DNA of 33,971 nt from a virus. Location of the stretch: positions 1-33,971 of IMG/VR virus record IMGVR_UViG_3300033153_006332; one strand, written 5' to 3'. This document shows positions 6,125 through 13,078 of the stretch, in pieces. The notes below the pieces were generated by a model. That model saw nothing but the letters and a program-made list of their open reading frames with translations, was not told where the DNA came from and did no database searches. Numbering within the stretch: position 1 is the first letter of the stretch; each line of letters opens with the position of its first letter. The position numbers and the translations under genes are program-made.

Positions 6125-6495
6125 ACAAGGTGATTTTAATGGGAAGGTTAACTAAAGACACTGAATTACGGCACACAACAACAAACAAAGCCGTATGTAG
6201 TTTTACATTAGCTGTAGACAGGCGGTTCCAGAAGGATAAGACCGACTTCATCCCGGTAGTGGCGTGGAACAAAGCAGCCGAATTTGCTAGCAAGTATTTT
6301 TGTAAAGGCATGAAAATAGTTGTAGTCGGCAGCATCCAGACACAGACATATGAGAGTGATAACGGCAAGAAGTATATTACAGAGGTTGTTATTGATGAAT
6401 TGTATTTTGCGGAAAGCAAGAGACATACGGAACAAGTGGATAAGCAAGAAGGAAGTTATCAGATGCCGCCTGATGATGATTGTTTTCCTTTCTAA
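6121..6495 (+). CDS. ssb: Single-stranded DNA-binding protein
   Basis: A 124-residue SSB coupled to the ERF gene by an ATGA overlap. The OB fold begins MNKVILMGRLTKDTELR and continues with FTLAVDRRF, FIPVVAWNKAAEFASKYF, GMKIVVVGSIQTQTYE and YITEVVIDELYF, all in the usual order. A short linker leads to the acidic tip DDDCFPF, the peptide that binds partner proteins; most SSBs end in DDDIPF, so the Cys is a small variation. It coats single strands made in replication and recombination. Length is short for a cellular SSB (about 170) and normal for a phage. Confidence 0.95.
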   Translation: MNKVILMGRLTKDTELRHTTTNKAVCSFTLAVDRRFQKDKTDFIPVVAWNKAAEFASKYFCKGMKIVVVGSIQTQTYESDNGKKYITEVVIDELYFAESKRHTEQVDKQEGSYQMPPDDDCFPF

Positions 6496-6512
6496 ATTAC
6501 GAGGAGGATGCT

Positions 6513-6685
6513 ATGGATGAATATCAAAAGCTACTTAAAGAATTTCAACATGCACAACACTATTTTGAAAATGCAGATGAAGCTCATATTGAGGCGCAGT
6601 ATACCGCATAAGAGAGCTTGAAGAATTAATAGGTAACTACCACAAAGGGGGAAGGAACCGTGAAAGATGGCACAGGAATACGTAA
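6513..6685 (+). pseudogene. Small phage gene split by a one-base loss near 6593
   Basis: ATG at 6513 behind GAGGAGGATGCT opens a 32-codon frame (MDEYQKLLKEFQHAQHYFEN, then ADEAHIE) that stops at 6611. The -1 frame carries on with AVYRIRELEELIGNYHKGG to a stop at 6685, and has no start of its own. Restoring one G in GAGGCGCAG (to GAGGCGGCAG) joins the two into a single helical protein of about 56 residues, a kind common in phages. It is therefore either a sequencing indel or a real recent break. Function unknown. Confidence 0.55.
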
Positions 6686-6806
6686 ACAGTATGATGTAAT
6701 AATACGAGCAATAATCCTCAACAGAATGTATGCCATATTGGATAATCCTGAGTTAAAAAAAGATATAAAACAGGATGCTAATAGGATATTTGGGAGGTTG
6801 GATTAA
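6660..6806 (+). CDS. Small helical hypothetical protein
   Basis: GTG at 6660 behind AAAGGGGGAAGGAACC gives 48 residues ending one base into the next ATG (TAATG). The sequence is mostly helical: YDVIIRAIILNRMYAILDNP then KDIKQDANRIFGRLD. It overlaps the tail of the frameshifted gene at 6513 and is coupled to the methyltransferase-like gene at 6806. I do not recognise it. The good ribosome binding site and tight packing support a real gene. Confidence 0.55.
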   Translation: MKDGTGIRKQYDVIIRAIILNRMYAILDNPELKKDIKQDANRIFGRLD

Positions 6807-7369
6807 TGAAGGTATCTGTAATATGTGAATTTAGCGGAATAGTACGAGATGCGTTTATAAAAAGTGGAAATGATGCTGTCTCAATAGATTTATTACCGAC
6901 AGAAAAACCAGGACCACATGAGCAAAAAGATGTTTATGAATTTCCAATGACATATTGGAAACAGTTTGATTTGGCTATATGTCACCCGCCTTGTACACAC
7001 TTGGCAGTATCTGGTGCAAGATGGTTTAAATATAAAAAATTCGAGCAGTACGAGTCTTTAAAATTTGTAGAATACCTATTGGAATTACCAATTAATAAAA
7101 TAGCTCTTGAAAACCCTATATCAATAATATCAACAAAGATACGCAAGCCAGACCAGATAATTCAGCCTTGGCAGTTCGGACATGGGGAAACAAAAGCAAC
7201 ATGTTTATGGATGAAAAATTTACCCTTACTTGAACCAACAAATATAGTAGAGGGTAGAACTAACAGAATACACCGCATGGCTCCCGGACCTGAAAGATGG
7301 AAAGAAAGAAGTCGTACATATCAAGGGATAGCTGATGCAATGGCTAAACAGTGGTGCCTTTATGAGTAA
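6806..7369 (+). CDS. Phage DNA cytosine methyltransferase-like protein
   Basis: A 187-residue protein starting in the TAATG overlap behind GGGAGG. It has a nucleotide-binding start (KVSVICEFSGIVRDAFIKSG), an acidic strand end (SIDLLP), the motif CHPPCTHLAVSGARWF with the Pro-Pro-Cys catalytic loop of C5 methyltransferases, and ALENPISI in place of the usual ENV motif. The end carries RIHRMAPGPERWKERSRTYQ, a phrase I know from phage proteins labelled DNA cytosine methyltransferase. It would use S-adenosylmethionine to methylate DNA, perhaps to evade host restriction. It is much shorter than cellular C5 enzymes (over 300 residues), so activity is uncertain. Confidence 0.65.
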   Translation: MKVSVICEFSGIVRDAFIKSGNDAVSIDLLPTEKPGPHEQKDVYEFPMTYWKQFDLAICHPPCTHLAVSGARWFKYKKFEQYESLKFVEYLLELPINKIALENPISIISTKIRKPDQIIQPWQFGHGETKATCLWMKNLPLLEPTNIVEGRTNRIHRMAPGPERWKERSRTYQGIADAMAKQWCLYE

Positions 7370-7416
7370 TAAAAAGCCGCTTATAGAGTGGCTAATAGGA
7401 TATTGGGGAGGTTGGC

Positions 7417-7512
7417 ATGTTAGAGAAAAATCGAATTTACAATATGGACTGTTTGGAAGGTTTAAAACAATTAGATGACAATTCAATAAATTGTTGTGTA
7501 ACTTCTCCTCCG
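7417..7512 (+). pseudogene. N-terminal stub of a beta-class DNA methyltransferase
   Basis: ATG at 7417 behind GGGGAGGTTGGC starts LEKNRIYNMDCLEGLKQL and reaches CCVTSPP, the catalytic motif IV of N4-cytosine/N6-adenine methyltransferases. The homology stops there: the next base is the last base of an antisense LAGLIDADG gene. The rest of the methyltransferase is missing from this copy. A second, diverged version of the same 32 residues starts at 8098 and leads into the remaining domain. So the endonuclease sits precisely at the conserved SPP codons. Either it was inserted here or recombination between two paralogous genes removed the 3' part. Confidence 0.7.
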
Positions 7513-8013
7513 TTATTTAATACCAACATGATTAAGTTGTTTGCAAGCATTATAGTATTCGTCACAAATAGCTATATATTCATCAGAATAAGAAAGGTTT
7601 GGTACTTTACGAATAGTACCATGAGAATTAGGAAAATTTCTATACCCTGTAATTTTAGTACGGTGTTTAACGGAATCGGATTGTATTATACGAAAATTAA
7701 GAACAGTTTCAGCAGAAGTTTTTTTAACTTTAAGATACGGAAGTATTGTTTTGAGTATGATTTCAGCCGAGTTATTCGCTGCTTGAAACCAGTACAGTGG
7801 GCGCCCTTTTGGGGAAGAAGGTTTTTCTTTATAATAGTTGCCACCGAGTGTTTCGGTAATAAACTTAATGGCTTGTTCATCAACCATGCGGATTTGAATT
7901 CTGGCATGATAAGAAGGATTGACACAATCTTTTCTAATTGTAGTTTTTTTAATACCAATATATCCTTCTCCATCAATAAGACCTGCAATATAAGCAATAT
8001 CAGTTCTTTTCAT
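7513..8013 (-). CDS. LAGLIDADG homing endonuclease, antisense within the methyltransferase locus
   Basis: A 166-residue protein on the opposite strand to all its neighbours, with its own ribosome binding site (GGAGATATGTTATT before ATG). Residues 9-17 read IAGLIDGEG, the LAGLIDADG helix with its acidic catalytic residue, followed by YIGIKK and a second block (YHARIQIRMVDEQAIKFITE). With one LAGLIDADG motif it would act as a homodimer. Such enzymes cut an allele lacking the gene so that repair copies it in. Its 3' end abuts the SPP codons of the methyltransferase stub at 7512. No intron or intein splice signals are clear, so it appears free-standing. Confidence 0.85.
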   Translation of the reverse strand: MKRTDIAYIAGLIDGEGYIGIKKTTIRKDCVNPSYHARIQIRMVDEQAIKFITETLGGNYYKEKPSSPKGRPLYWFQAANNSAEIILKTILPYLKVKKTSAETVLNFRIIQSDSVKHRTKITGYRNFPNSHGTIRKVPNLSYSDEYIAICDEYYNACKQLNHVGIK

Positions 8014-8082
8014 AATAACATATCTCCAATTATGTGGTGTGTGTAATTAATATAATTATATCAACGAAAGGTGGTGATGTCA

Positions 8083-9062
8083 ATGGGTACAGGAGAAATG
8101 ATTAATAAAATAATCTGTGGCGATGCATTAGAATTATTAAAGCAATTAGATAATAGTTCGGTAAATTGTTGTGTCACATCTCCACCCTATTGAATTGGGG
8201 GCTCAGAGATTATGGTGTTGATGGACAATTAGGACTCGAAAGAACACCAGGCGAATATGTCGCAAAATTAATTGAAATATTTCGCGAAGTTAAAAGAGTT
8301 TTACGTGATGATGGCACTTTATGGCTTAATTTAGGTGATAGTTATTCAAGTGTGCATACAGGAGGGCATAAATCAAAAAAAGCTACTGTGGGAAATAATA
8401 AAGAAGGCATCCAAGAGATAAAACAATCAAAAGCAAAACCTGAATCCTATGGATTAAAAACTAAAGACTTGGTTGGCATACCATGGTCAGTAGCATTTGC
8501 TTTACGTGCTGATGGATGGTACTTAAGACAAGATATTATATGGCACAAACCAAACCCTATGCCCGAGAGCGTGACTGACAGGTGTACAAAAGCACATGAA
8601 TACATATTTTTATTGAGTAAATCTGCTAAATATTATTATGACAATGAAGCCATAAAGGAACCAAGTAAATGGGGAGGTGACCCAAGGGAAGGTTATGGTA
8701 GATTGCATTATAGAGAAAAGAGAGAAGGACAGAAAGGAACCGGACAAGAAAACTTCGTACAAATAACAGATAAAAGAAATAAACGTTCAGTTTGGACAGT
8801 AAACACTAAGCCGTTTAAGGAATCTCACTTCGCCACATTTCCCCCTGACTTAATTTATCCCTGCATAAAAGCTGGATGCCCTAAAAGTGGAATAGTGCTT
8901 GACCCATTTATGGGAGCTGGTACAACGGCTATTGTAGTATATGACAATGTCTGTAATTATATAGGCTTTGAACTGAATCCGGAATACTGCAAGATAGCTG
9001 AACAGCGTATAGCCACATATACATCACAAATGCGTATTGAAGAAATAGGCGTGCCTTTATGA
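8083..9062 (+). pseudogene. Beta-class DNA methyltransferase broken by a 5-base insertion at its catalytic motif
   Basis: ATG at 8083 (AGGTGGTG before it) or 8098 opens INKIICGDALELLKQLDNSS to CVTSPPY, then stops at TGA 8191. Five bases later the other frame continues WGLRDYGVDGQLGLE through LWLNLGDSY, DIIWHKPNP and the C-terminal AdoMet motif DPFMGAGTT to 9062. Without the five bases the product would be about 325 residues, normal for this class (motif IV first, motif I last; N4-cytosine or N6-adenine). The insertion makes ATTG-A-ATTG, like a 4-base duplication around one base. It lies at the same codon where the LAGLIDADG gene interrupts the stub at 7417. As written, active enzyme cannot be made without a frame change. 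Confidence 0.75.
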
Positions 9063-9095
9063 ATAATAAAAATGAAGTTGAAAGTGATATAACCC

Positions 9096-9127
9096 TTGAC
9101 ATTCAAAGGTAATTAAAGTATAATTAC
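9096..9127 (+). promoter_or_regulatory. Consensus promoter with overlapping palindromic operator
   Basis: TTGACA (9096-9101), exactly 17 bases, then TATAAT (9119-9124): a perfect sigma70 promoter. GTAATTA-AAGTA-TAATTAC (9109-9127) is a perfect inverted repeat that covers the -10. The next gene is a Cro/CI-type HTH protein, so autoregulation at this operator is likely. The predicted transcript start is next to the GGAGG at 9131, so the leader would be very short. Confidence 0.8.
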
Positions 9128-9146
9128 TAAGGAGGTAATAATAAAA

Positions 9147-9356
9147 ATGGTTAAAATTAAACTTTTTAACAATCAATTAGCGAATTTAATTGTCAAACAT
9201 GGGCATACTCAGGTAAGTTTTTCACAGAAAATAGGATTATCAAAGCAAGGGTTGAATTATATTTTAAAAGGTAAATCCAATCCAAGTCCTGTTACAGCAA
9301 AAAAAATATGTGATGAACTTGGTATTGAATTTGATGAAATATTCACGACAGAGTGA
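9147..9356 (+). CDS. Cro/CI-type helix-turn-helix repressor
   Basis: A 69-residue protein starting at ATG behind AAGGAGGTAATAATAAAA. It is one HTH_3 domain: LANLIVKHGHTQVSFSQKIG is the first helices, with GLSKQGLNYILKGKSNPS as turn and recognition helix, and VTAKKICDELGIEFDEIF closing the five-helix bundle. Proteins of this size (Cro, YdaS or short XRE regulators) bind palindromic operators as dimers. Its own promoter carries a perfect 7-bp inverted repeat on the -10, the likely target. It separates the recombination genes from replication genes and may start a second early transcript. No peptidase or oligomerisation domain is attached. Confidence 0.9.
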   Translation: MVKIKLFNNQLANLIVKHGHTQVSFSQKIGLSKQGLNYILKGKSNPSPVTAKKICDELGIEFDEIFTTE

Positions 9357-9367
9357 GGTGTCTTATA

Positions 9368-10174
9368 TTGGAAGGATATATATTATTATACAGAGAATTA
9401 CTAAAAAAACCAATATGGGTTAAATCAACACCTGAACAAAAAACTATATTAGTAACTCTATTGTTGATGGCGTCATACACAGATAATGAATGGGAATGGG
9501 GAGGTAAAAAATTTATAGTAAAACCCGGTCAATTTATCACAAGTATAAATAGTATAATTAGCAAATGTGGAAAAGGTATCACTTTTCAAAATGTTAGAAG
9601 TGCGTTAGAAAGATTTAAAAAACTTGAATTTCTAACATACGAATCAACAAAGACTGGAAGACTTGTAACTATATTAAATTGGCATGTTTATCAGACATGT
9701 ATGTCAGAAGGTAATAAAGAAACTAACAAAGAGGCAACAAAGACCCAACAAAGAGGTAACAAAGAGGTAACAACTATCAATAAGGTTAATAAGGTTAATA
9801 AGGTTAATAAAAAGATATATACAGAAAAATTTGAAACTGCTTATAAAATTTATCCAAGGTCTCAGGCAAAAGCAGATACATTCAAGAACTGGAATAAGCT
9901 GCTTGAAGAATATACAGAAGATGAACTTCTTCTATTTGTGCAAAACTATAAAGATTATTATGATAGTATGCTTGATGAACAGAAAGAATTTGCTTTCTCA
10001 AGTAATAATTTCTTTGGGAAAAGAGGGTATTGGGAAGACTTTAAACACCCACAAAAATACAAAGTGTTTACGAAGAAAACAGCATCTGAAATAAAAGAAG
10101 ATAAATTTAAAGAAGCAATGAGAAAGGCAAATGAACAGTTAGATGAGGAGGGTATTTTAAATGTCGAGGAATGA
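9368..10174 (+). CDS. Phage replication initiator (O-like / DnaD-type replisome organiser)
   Basis: TTG at 9368 is the best start: GAGGTG lies seven bases before it and the product then begins LEGYILLYRELLKKPIW, the usual opening of phage replisome organisers. That gives 268 residues. Residues 1-110 form a winged-helix domain (GQFITSINSIISKCGKG, VRSALERFKKLEFL, LVTILNWHVYQ). A low-complexity linker (Asn/Lys/Thr rich, with NKV repeated three times) follows, then a C-terminal helical domain (KIYPRSQAKADTFKNWNKLL). The linker DNA carries 11-bp direct repeats, so the origin may lie inside the gene as in lambda O. A possible helicase loader follows directly. Confidence 0.7.
   Translation: MEGYILLYRELLKKPIWVKSTPEQKTILVTLLLMASYTDNEWEWGGKKFIVKPGQFITSINSIISKCGKGITFQNVRSALERFKKLEFLTYESTKTGRLVTILNWHVYQTCMSEGNKETNKEATKTQQRGNKEVTTINKVNKVNKVNKKIYTEKFETAYKIYPRSQAKADTFKNWNKLLEEYTEDELLLFVQNYKDYYDSMLDEQKEFAFSSNNFFGKRGYWEDFKHPQKYKVFTKKTASEIKEDKFKEAMRKANEQLDEEGILNVEE
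9725..9768 (+). repeat. Four 11-bp direct repeats (iteron-like) inside the initiator gene
   Basis: AACAAAGAGGC, AACAAAGACCC, AACAAAGAGGT and AACAAAGAGGT start at 9725, 9736, 9747 and 9758, head to tail every 11 bases. The period is not a multiple of three, so the protein here (NKEATKTQQRGNKEVTT) is not itself repeated in step, and the repeat must be selected at DNA level or be a recent slip. One repeat per helical turn suits protein binding on one DNA face. This is a good candidate for initiator iterons. Confidence 0.65.
9779..9805 (+). repeat. Three 9-bp AT-rich repeats next to the iterons
   Basis: AATAAGGTT is repeated three times exactly, followed by AATAA. It is in frame and encodes NKV three times. 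It lies 11 bases after the 11-bp repeats, as an AT-rich unwinding region would. It could equally be a simple coding microsatellite. Confidence 0.55.
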
Positions 10175-10703
10175 AGCTGAAAAAATAATTGAAAGATTAA
10201 AAAATGCGTGTTCTTTCAATAAATTTGATGAGCCTGGTGTGTGCAATGAATATATTAAATACCTTCAAAGGAAAAAATACGAAACAATGAATTCTGTAAT
10301 AAATACTGTTGTGGAAGAAGAAAGCAGGAACGTACCTGAAATATCCCGGTTGAATAAAGCCTATTATACAGTGAAGGATGAGGAAAAAGCAGTCACAATA
10401 AACAATAAAAATTATTGTTCTGTCTGTGATGATAAGGGATATGTAATCGTCACTATAATAAAAGACATCGGCGGTAAATATGGAAAGATACCTTGCGAAC
10501 ATGTTGCTTTTTGTCCTTTTTGTGATGTAGGTGGGGCATATGTATATGACGGAAGAAAACTTAAAGGGAAAGACCAAAGTATATACTATGTGGAGTCATT
10601 GGCTGAATATTTGAGTGAGGAAGAAATACAAGAGTTAAGGGATAAAAATATAGAAATAAAACACAGAAAATTGGAACGTGAAGCGATAGAGGGGGAGGAT
10701 TGA
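10161..10703 (+). CDS. Zinc-binding protein in helicase-loader position (possible G39P-like loader)
   Basis: A 180-residue protein overlapping the end of the initiator by 14 bases, with GAGGAGGGT before ATG. The first 75 residues are helical (NEAEKIIERLKNACSFNKFD, then CNEYIKYLQRKKYETMN and NVPEISRLNKAYY), which recalls the layout of G39P-type helicase loader/inhibitors. A four-cysteine zinc knuckle follows at about residues 86-123 (CSVCDDKGY ... CPFC). The C-terminus is a charged helix. Such loaders deliver the replicative helicase to the initiator complex at the origin. The order initiator then loader is usual in phages. The zinc site is visible; the loader function is inferred. Confidence 0.5.
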   Translation: MSRNEAEKIIERLKNACSFNKFDEPGVCNEYIKYLQRKKYETMNSVINTVVEEESRNVPEISRLNKAYYTVKDEEKAVTINNKNYCSVCDDKGYVIVTIIKDIGGKYGKIPCEHVAFCPFCDVGGAYVYDGRKLKGKDQSIYYVESLAEYLSEEEIQELRDKNIEIKHRKLEREAIEGED

Positions 10704-10707
10704 ATAA

Positions 10708-10851
10708 GTGATATTATCAGAATCACAAAAAGCAAATTTAGAGAAAAAGGCGATACCTGTAGAAAGTATGCTGGGTAACGATACCATGCTTTGTATACAA
10801 AAAGAATTTAAAGGTATGTGGATATTACAAAAAGGGAAACAATACAGATAG
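10708..10851 (+). CDS. Small hypothetical protein
   Basis: GTG at 10708 behind GGGGGAGGATTGAATAA gives 47 residues. It reads SESQKANLEKKAIPVESMLG then MLCIQKEFKGMWILQKGKQY, a short helix followed by two possible strands. No family is known to me. The ribosome binding site and position four bases after the previous stop support a gene; its shortness lowers confidence. Confidence 0.45.
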   Translation: MILSESQKANLEKKAIPVESMLGNDTMLCIQKEFKGMWILQKGKQYR

Positions 10852-10926
10852 CAGCAGAAAATGTAATACCGTTTGCGGAGGAATAATAAGTGTATGGAAA
10901 CACATTACGAAGGGGGTTGACAGAAA

Positions 10927-11217
10927 ATGAGGTTGACAGCAAATAAAAACCTATTAGAACAAATGACGGTAGAAGCTTTAAGGCAAAACTTAGTGTTACT
11001 CAAAGCAGAAAGCATCGAAATTGCAAGGATGCACTTGTTAGAATTAATTGTTACCATACAAGGATTGGAAAAAGAAATTGAGTGGTTCAAACAGGAGGCG
11101 AAGAAGATACCTGAAATATGCTTATATGAAGAATGTTGTAATAAAAATGACCAATGTGATAACGAAGAACATCCACAGATATGTCCTAAATACCAGAAGG
11201 AGGGAATAAAATCATGA
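10927..11217 (+). CDS. Coiled-coil protein with a C-terminal cysteine cluster
   Basis: A 96-residue protein; GAAGGGGG precedes the ATG by ten bases. Residues 8-60 form a long amphipathic helix (EALRQNLVLLKAESIEIARM, then GLEKEIEWFKQEAKK). The end holds five cysteines: CLYEECCNKNDQC then CPKY, which could bind zinc. The stop overlaps the next start by four bases. Similar two-part proteins occur in clostridial phages without assigned function. There is no membrane span. Confidence 0.6.
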   Translation: MRLTANKNLLEQMTVEALRQNLVLLKAESIEIARMHLLELIVTIQGLEKEIEWFKQEAKKIPEICLYEECCNKNDQCDNEEHPQICPKYQKEGIKS

Positions 11218-11612
11218 AAAACTTAACTAAAATAACAATAATATTTTTCCTGATAGTATGTCTTGTAGTAACTGCCACAAGTATAAGTCAAGCACTGCAA
11301 GCAAAAAACAGTATAACCGACATGAAACAGGATATCGAGGATATAAAGGTGGTATACAATATTGAGTACATATATTCACTTGAACAGGACATACGAGACT
11401 TGCAGGAACTGACAAAAACTATACAAGAGGAATATCAAAATGCGTTAAGCAAAAGCCTTGATGCAATGAGCGACTACATTAGCATAGGCACACACAACAA
11501 AGATTCTGTCGATGGGCTGACAGACTTACTTGACGATACAAGAACACGTCTGAAACAGCTCGAGGATAACACAAAGGGCGGAGCAGTATATCAAATTTAT
11601 GAGGGGAATTGA
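11214..11612 (+). CDS. Membrane-anchored coiled-coil protein
   Basis: A 132-residue protein coupled to the previous gene (ATGA). Residues 6-24 are a hydrophobic anchor (KITIIFFLIVCLVVTATSIS) with Lys before it, so the long remainder is likely outside the membrane. The remainder is a coiled coil (MKQDIEDIKVVYNIEYIYSL, LEQDIRDLQELTKTIQEEYQ, LDDTRTRLKQLEDN). It could be an uncleaved signal anchor or a signal peptide. The architecture resembles small spanin-like or superinfection-exclusion proteins, but it lies among replication genes and I make no functional claim. Confidence 0.6.
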   Translation: MKNLTKITIIFFLIVCLVVTATSISQALQAKNSITDMKQDIEDIKVVYNIEYIYSLEQDIRDLQELTKTIQEEYQNALSKSLDAMSDYISIGTHNKDSVDGLTDLLDDTRTRLKQLEDNTKGGAVYQIYEGN

Positions 11613-11614
11613 AC

Positions 11615-12022
11615 ATGTGGGAGCATATAGGTAAAAAAATCATTAAAAAAACAAGAAAAGATCACAAGTGTATATTTTGTGGGAGTGTTATACCTAAGAA
11701 TTCACCTAATATATATTATTACTGTGGAAAAAGTGATGGAAATTTTCAAGGATCACATGTTTGCAATTGGTGCGAAAAGCATATGTATGAACTATGTGGT
11801 GATGATGGTTATATTTTAGATTTTTGGGAGGCTCTTAAATGTAATATATTCGGTGAATTGTTTGAAAAATACGATGAAAAGGAATGTGAATGTGATAGTT
11901 GTGAAGGTGTTATTGAATCAGTGACAACACGCGACTATCTAATATTTGAATGTGACGAATGTGGAGAAGTCTATCACAGAGAATACATGCCAGTTGTGGA
12001 AGGGGAAAAGAAAAATGATTAA
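11615..12022 (+). CDS. Zinc-finger protein of unknown function
   Basis: ATG at 11615 is chosen over an upstream in-frame TTG because GAGGGG is eight bases before it. The 135-residue protein has two cysteine-rich parts: HKCIFCGSVIPKNSP with HVCNWCEKHM (a treble-clef-like zinc site, about residues 18-55), and CECDSCEGV with FECDECGEVYH (a second zinc ribbon near the end). Two zinc modules in a small phage protein suggest nucleic-acid binding. It overlaps the ASCH gene start by eight bases. No nuclease residues are evident. Confidence 0.6.
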   Translation: MWEHIGKKIIKKTRKDHKCIFCGSVIPKNSPNIYYYCGKSDGNFQGSHVCNWCEKHMYELCGDDGYILDFWEALKCNIFGELFEKYDEKECECDSCEGVIESVTTRDYLIFECDECGEVYHREYMPVVEGEKKND

Positions 12023-12716
12023 AAATGAATTCCCAATATTGTTCAATACTGAAATGGTAAGGGCAATACAGGCTGAAAGAAAATCACAGACAAGACGTAT
12101 TATTAAGCCACAACCACACGCAAAATGTGACAAGGCAATTTTTGACCCTGCCGTTGGTTGGTTATTCCGTGAGGGAGGTATCCATAAATGTCCATACGGC
12201 AACAAAGGTGCGAAACTATGGGTGAGGGAAACGTGGTCAGTGGCACATCCTAGCAGAGTAACCTCAGGTAGAGTACCATATGACCCTTTGTATATTTATA
12301 GAGCGGACACATCAGACGAATCAAATATTATACAAGAGAATTTTAAGAAATATGGAAGTTTTGTAAAATGGAAACCTTCAATATACATGCCACGCAAAGC
12401 AGCTAGGATATTCCTCACAAACGAAGGGAAACGGATTGAGCGTTTGCAGGATATATCAGAGGAAGATGCAAGGGCAGAGGGTACATTACTGAAAGAAAAA
12501 TATGGGGTTACGGGTACATACAGGGATAGTTTTATAGATTTGTGGGATAGCATAAATGCAAGTCCCAAACCCATAAAGAAAAAAGGAGTCATAACCCACT
12601 ATGAAAGTTATCCTTGGGATAATATCCGTGCGACTATGGAATATAGGGGAAAACCTTGGTTTGTATGTGGAAACCCATGGGTAATAGTTATTAATTTCAA
12701 GAAGAAAGGGGATTAA
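12015..12716 (+). CDS. Phage ASCH/PUA-like domain protein
   Basis: A 233-residue protein starting at ATG 12015 with GGAAGGGGAAAAGAAAA before it. It opens FPILFNTEMVRAIQAERKSQ then TRRIIKP, and carries KLWVRETW, YRAD, WKPSIYMPRKAARIFL, RLQDISEEDARAEG, FIDLWDSIN and NPWVIVINF. This is the exact order of the common phage ASCH-type protein. ASCH domains are beta barrels related to PUA and thought to bind RNA or modified nucleotides. They are frequent in early regions. The precise function is not known. The domain is recognised with confidence by its phrases. Confidence 0.8.
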   Translation: MIKNEFPILFNTEMVRAIQAERKSQTRRIIKPQPHAKCDKAIFDPAVGWLFREGGIHKCPYGNKGAKLWVRETWSVAHPSRVTSGRVPYDPLYIYRADTSDESNIIQENFKKYGSFVKWKPSIYMPRKAARIFLTNEGKRIERLQDISEEDARAEGTLLKEKYGVTGTYRDSFIDLWDSINASPKPIKKKGVITHYESYPWDNIRATMEYRGKPWFVCGNPWVIVINFKKKGD

Positions 12717-12720
12717 GAAT

Positions 12721-12933
12721 ATGAAAAGATGTGCAATAGATTACAAAATAATAGACAACCACATAAAAAGTGAATTTGACAAAGGATTAAGCAAAAAACA
12801 AATAGTAACAGGGTTACACGGCACTATCCATGCCTTTGATAGCGACTACACAATAATAGAAGCGACACGAAGGGTTGAGGAAGTACTACTTGATTATGCT
12901 AATGAGAGGAGTGGAGTAAGTGAAACGAGATGA
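12721..12933 (+). CDS. Small hypothetical protein
   Basis: A 70-residue protein behind GAAAGGGGATTAAGAAT. It is mainly helical: IIDNHIKSEFDKGLSKKQIV, then YTIIEATRRVEEVLLDYANE. The phrase DKGLSKKQIVTGL has the shape of a short helix-turn-helix (LSKKQI), so DNA binding is possible but weakly supported. It overlaps the next GTG start by 14 bases. Function unknown. Confidence 0.55.
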   Translation: MKRCAIDYKIIDNHIKSEFDKGLSKKQIVTGLHGTIHAFDSDYTIIEATRRVEEVLLDYANERSGVSETR

Positions 12934-13078
12934 TAGCGTTAAACTTTATGGAAAGATAACAAGAATGGTAGATAAAAAGGGTATGGTTGATGTAAGGATA
13001 GATGGCAGTGAAAGGACATCAAGTGTGAGGATGAAGGTGGAGGGTGTCAAAAAAAAGTTTAGATGGGGGAGGAAATGA
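12920..13078 (+). CDS. Small basic beta-strand protein
   Basis: GTG at 12920 behind GGAGTGGAGTAA gives 52 residues that end in an ATGA overlap with the methyltransferase stub. The sequence alternates (VKLYGKITRMVDKKGMVDVR, then RTSSVRMKVEGVKKKFRWGR), suggesting a small OB- or SH3-like barrel with a strongly basic end, perhaps nucleic-acid binding. I do not recognise the family. The overlapping start and stop at both ends support it. Confidence 0.5.
   Translation: MKRDDSVKLYGKITRMVDKKGMVDVRIDGSERTSSVRMKVEGVKKKFRWGRK

Noticed and set aside
7364-7480. A 38-codon frame (MSNKKPLIEW...) at the methyltransferase boundary
   Set aside because: No clear ribosome binding site and overlaps the stub at 7417; the sequence after the first ten residues follows the other frame's DNA.
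7513-8193. Group I or II intron in the methyltransferase gene
   Set aside because: No U before the 5' junction with a G at the 3' end is consistent with the restored frame, no GUGYG start or AY end exists, and the insert contains its own second N-terminus of the methyltransferase.
10890-10946. An 18-codon GTG frame behind GGAGGAATAATAA
   Set aside because: It has a good ribosome binding site but overlaps the next gene and is too short to judge; could be a leader peptide.
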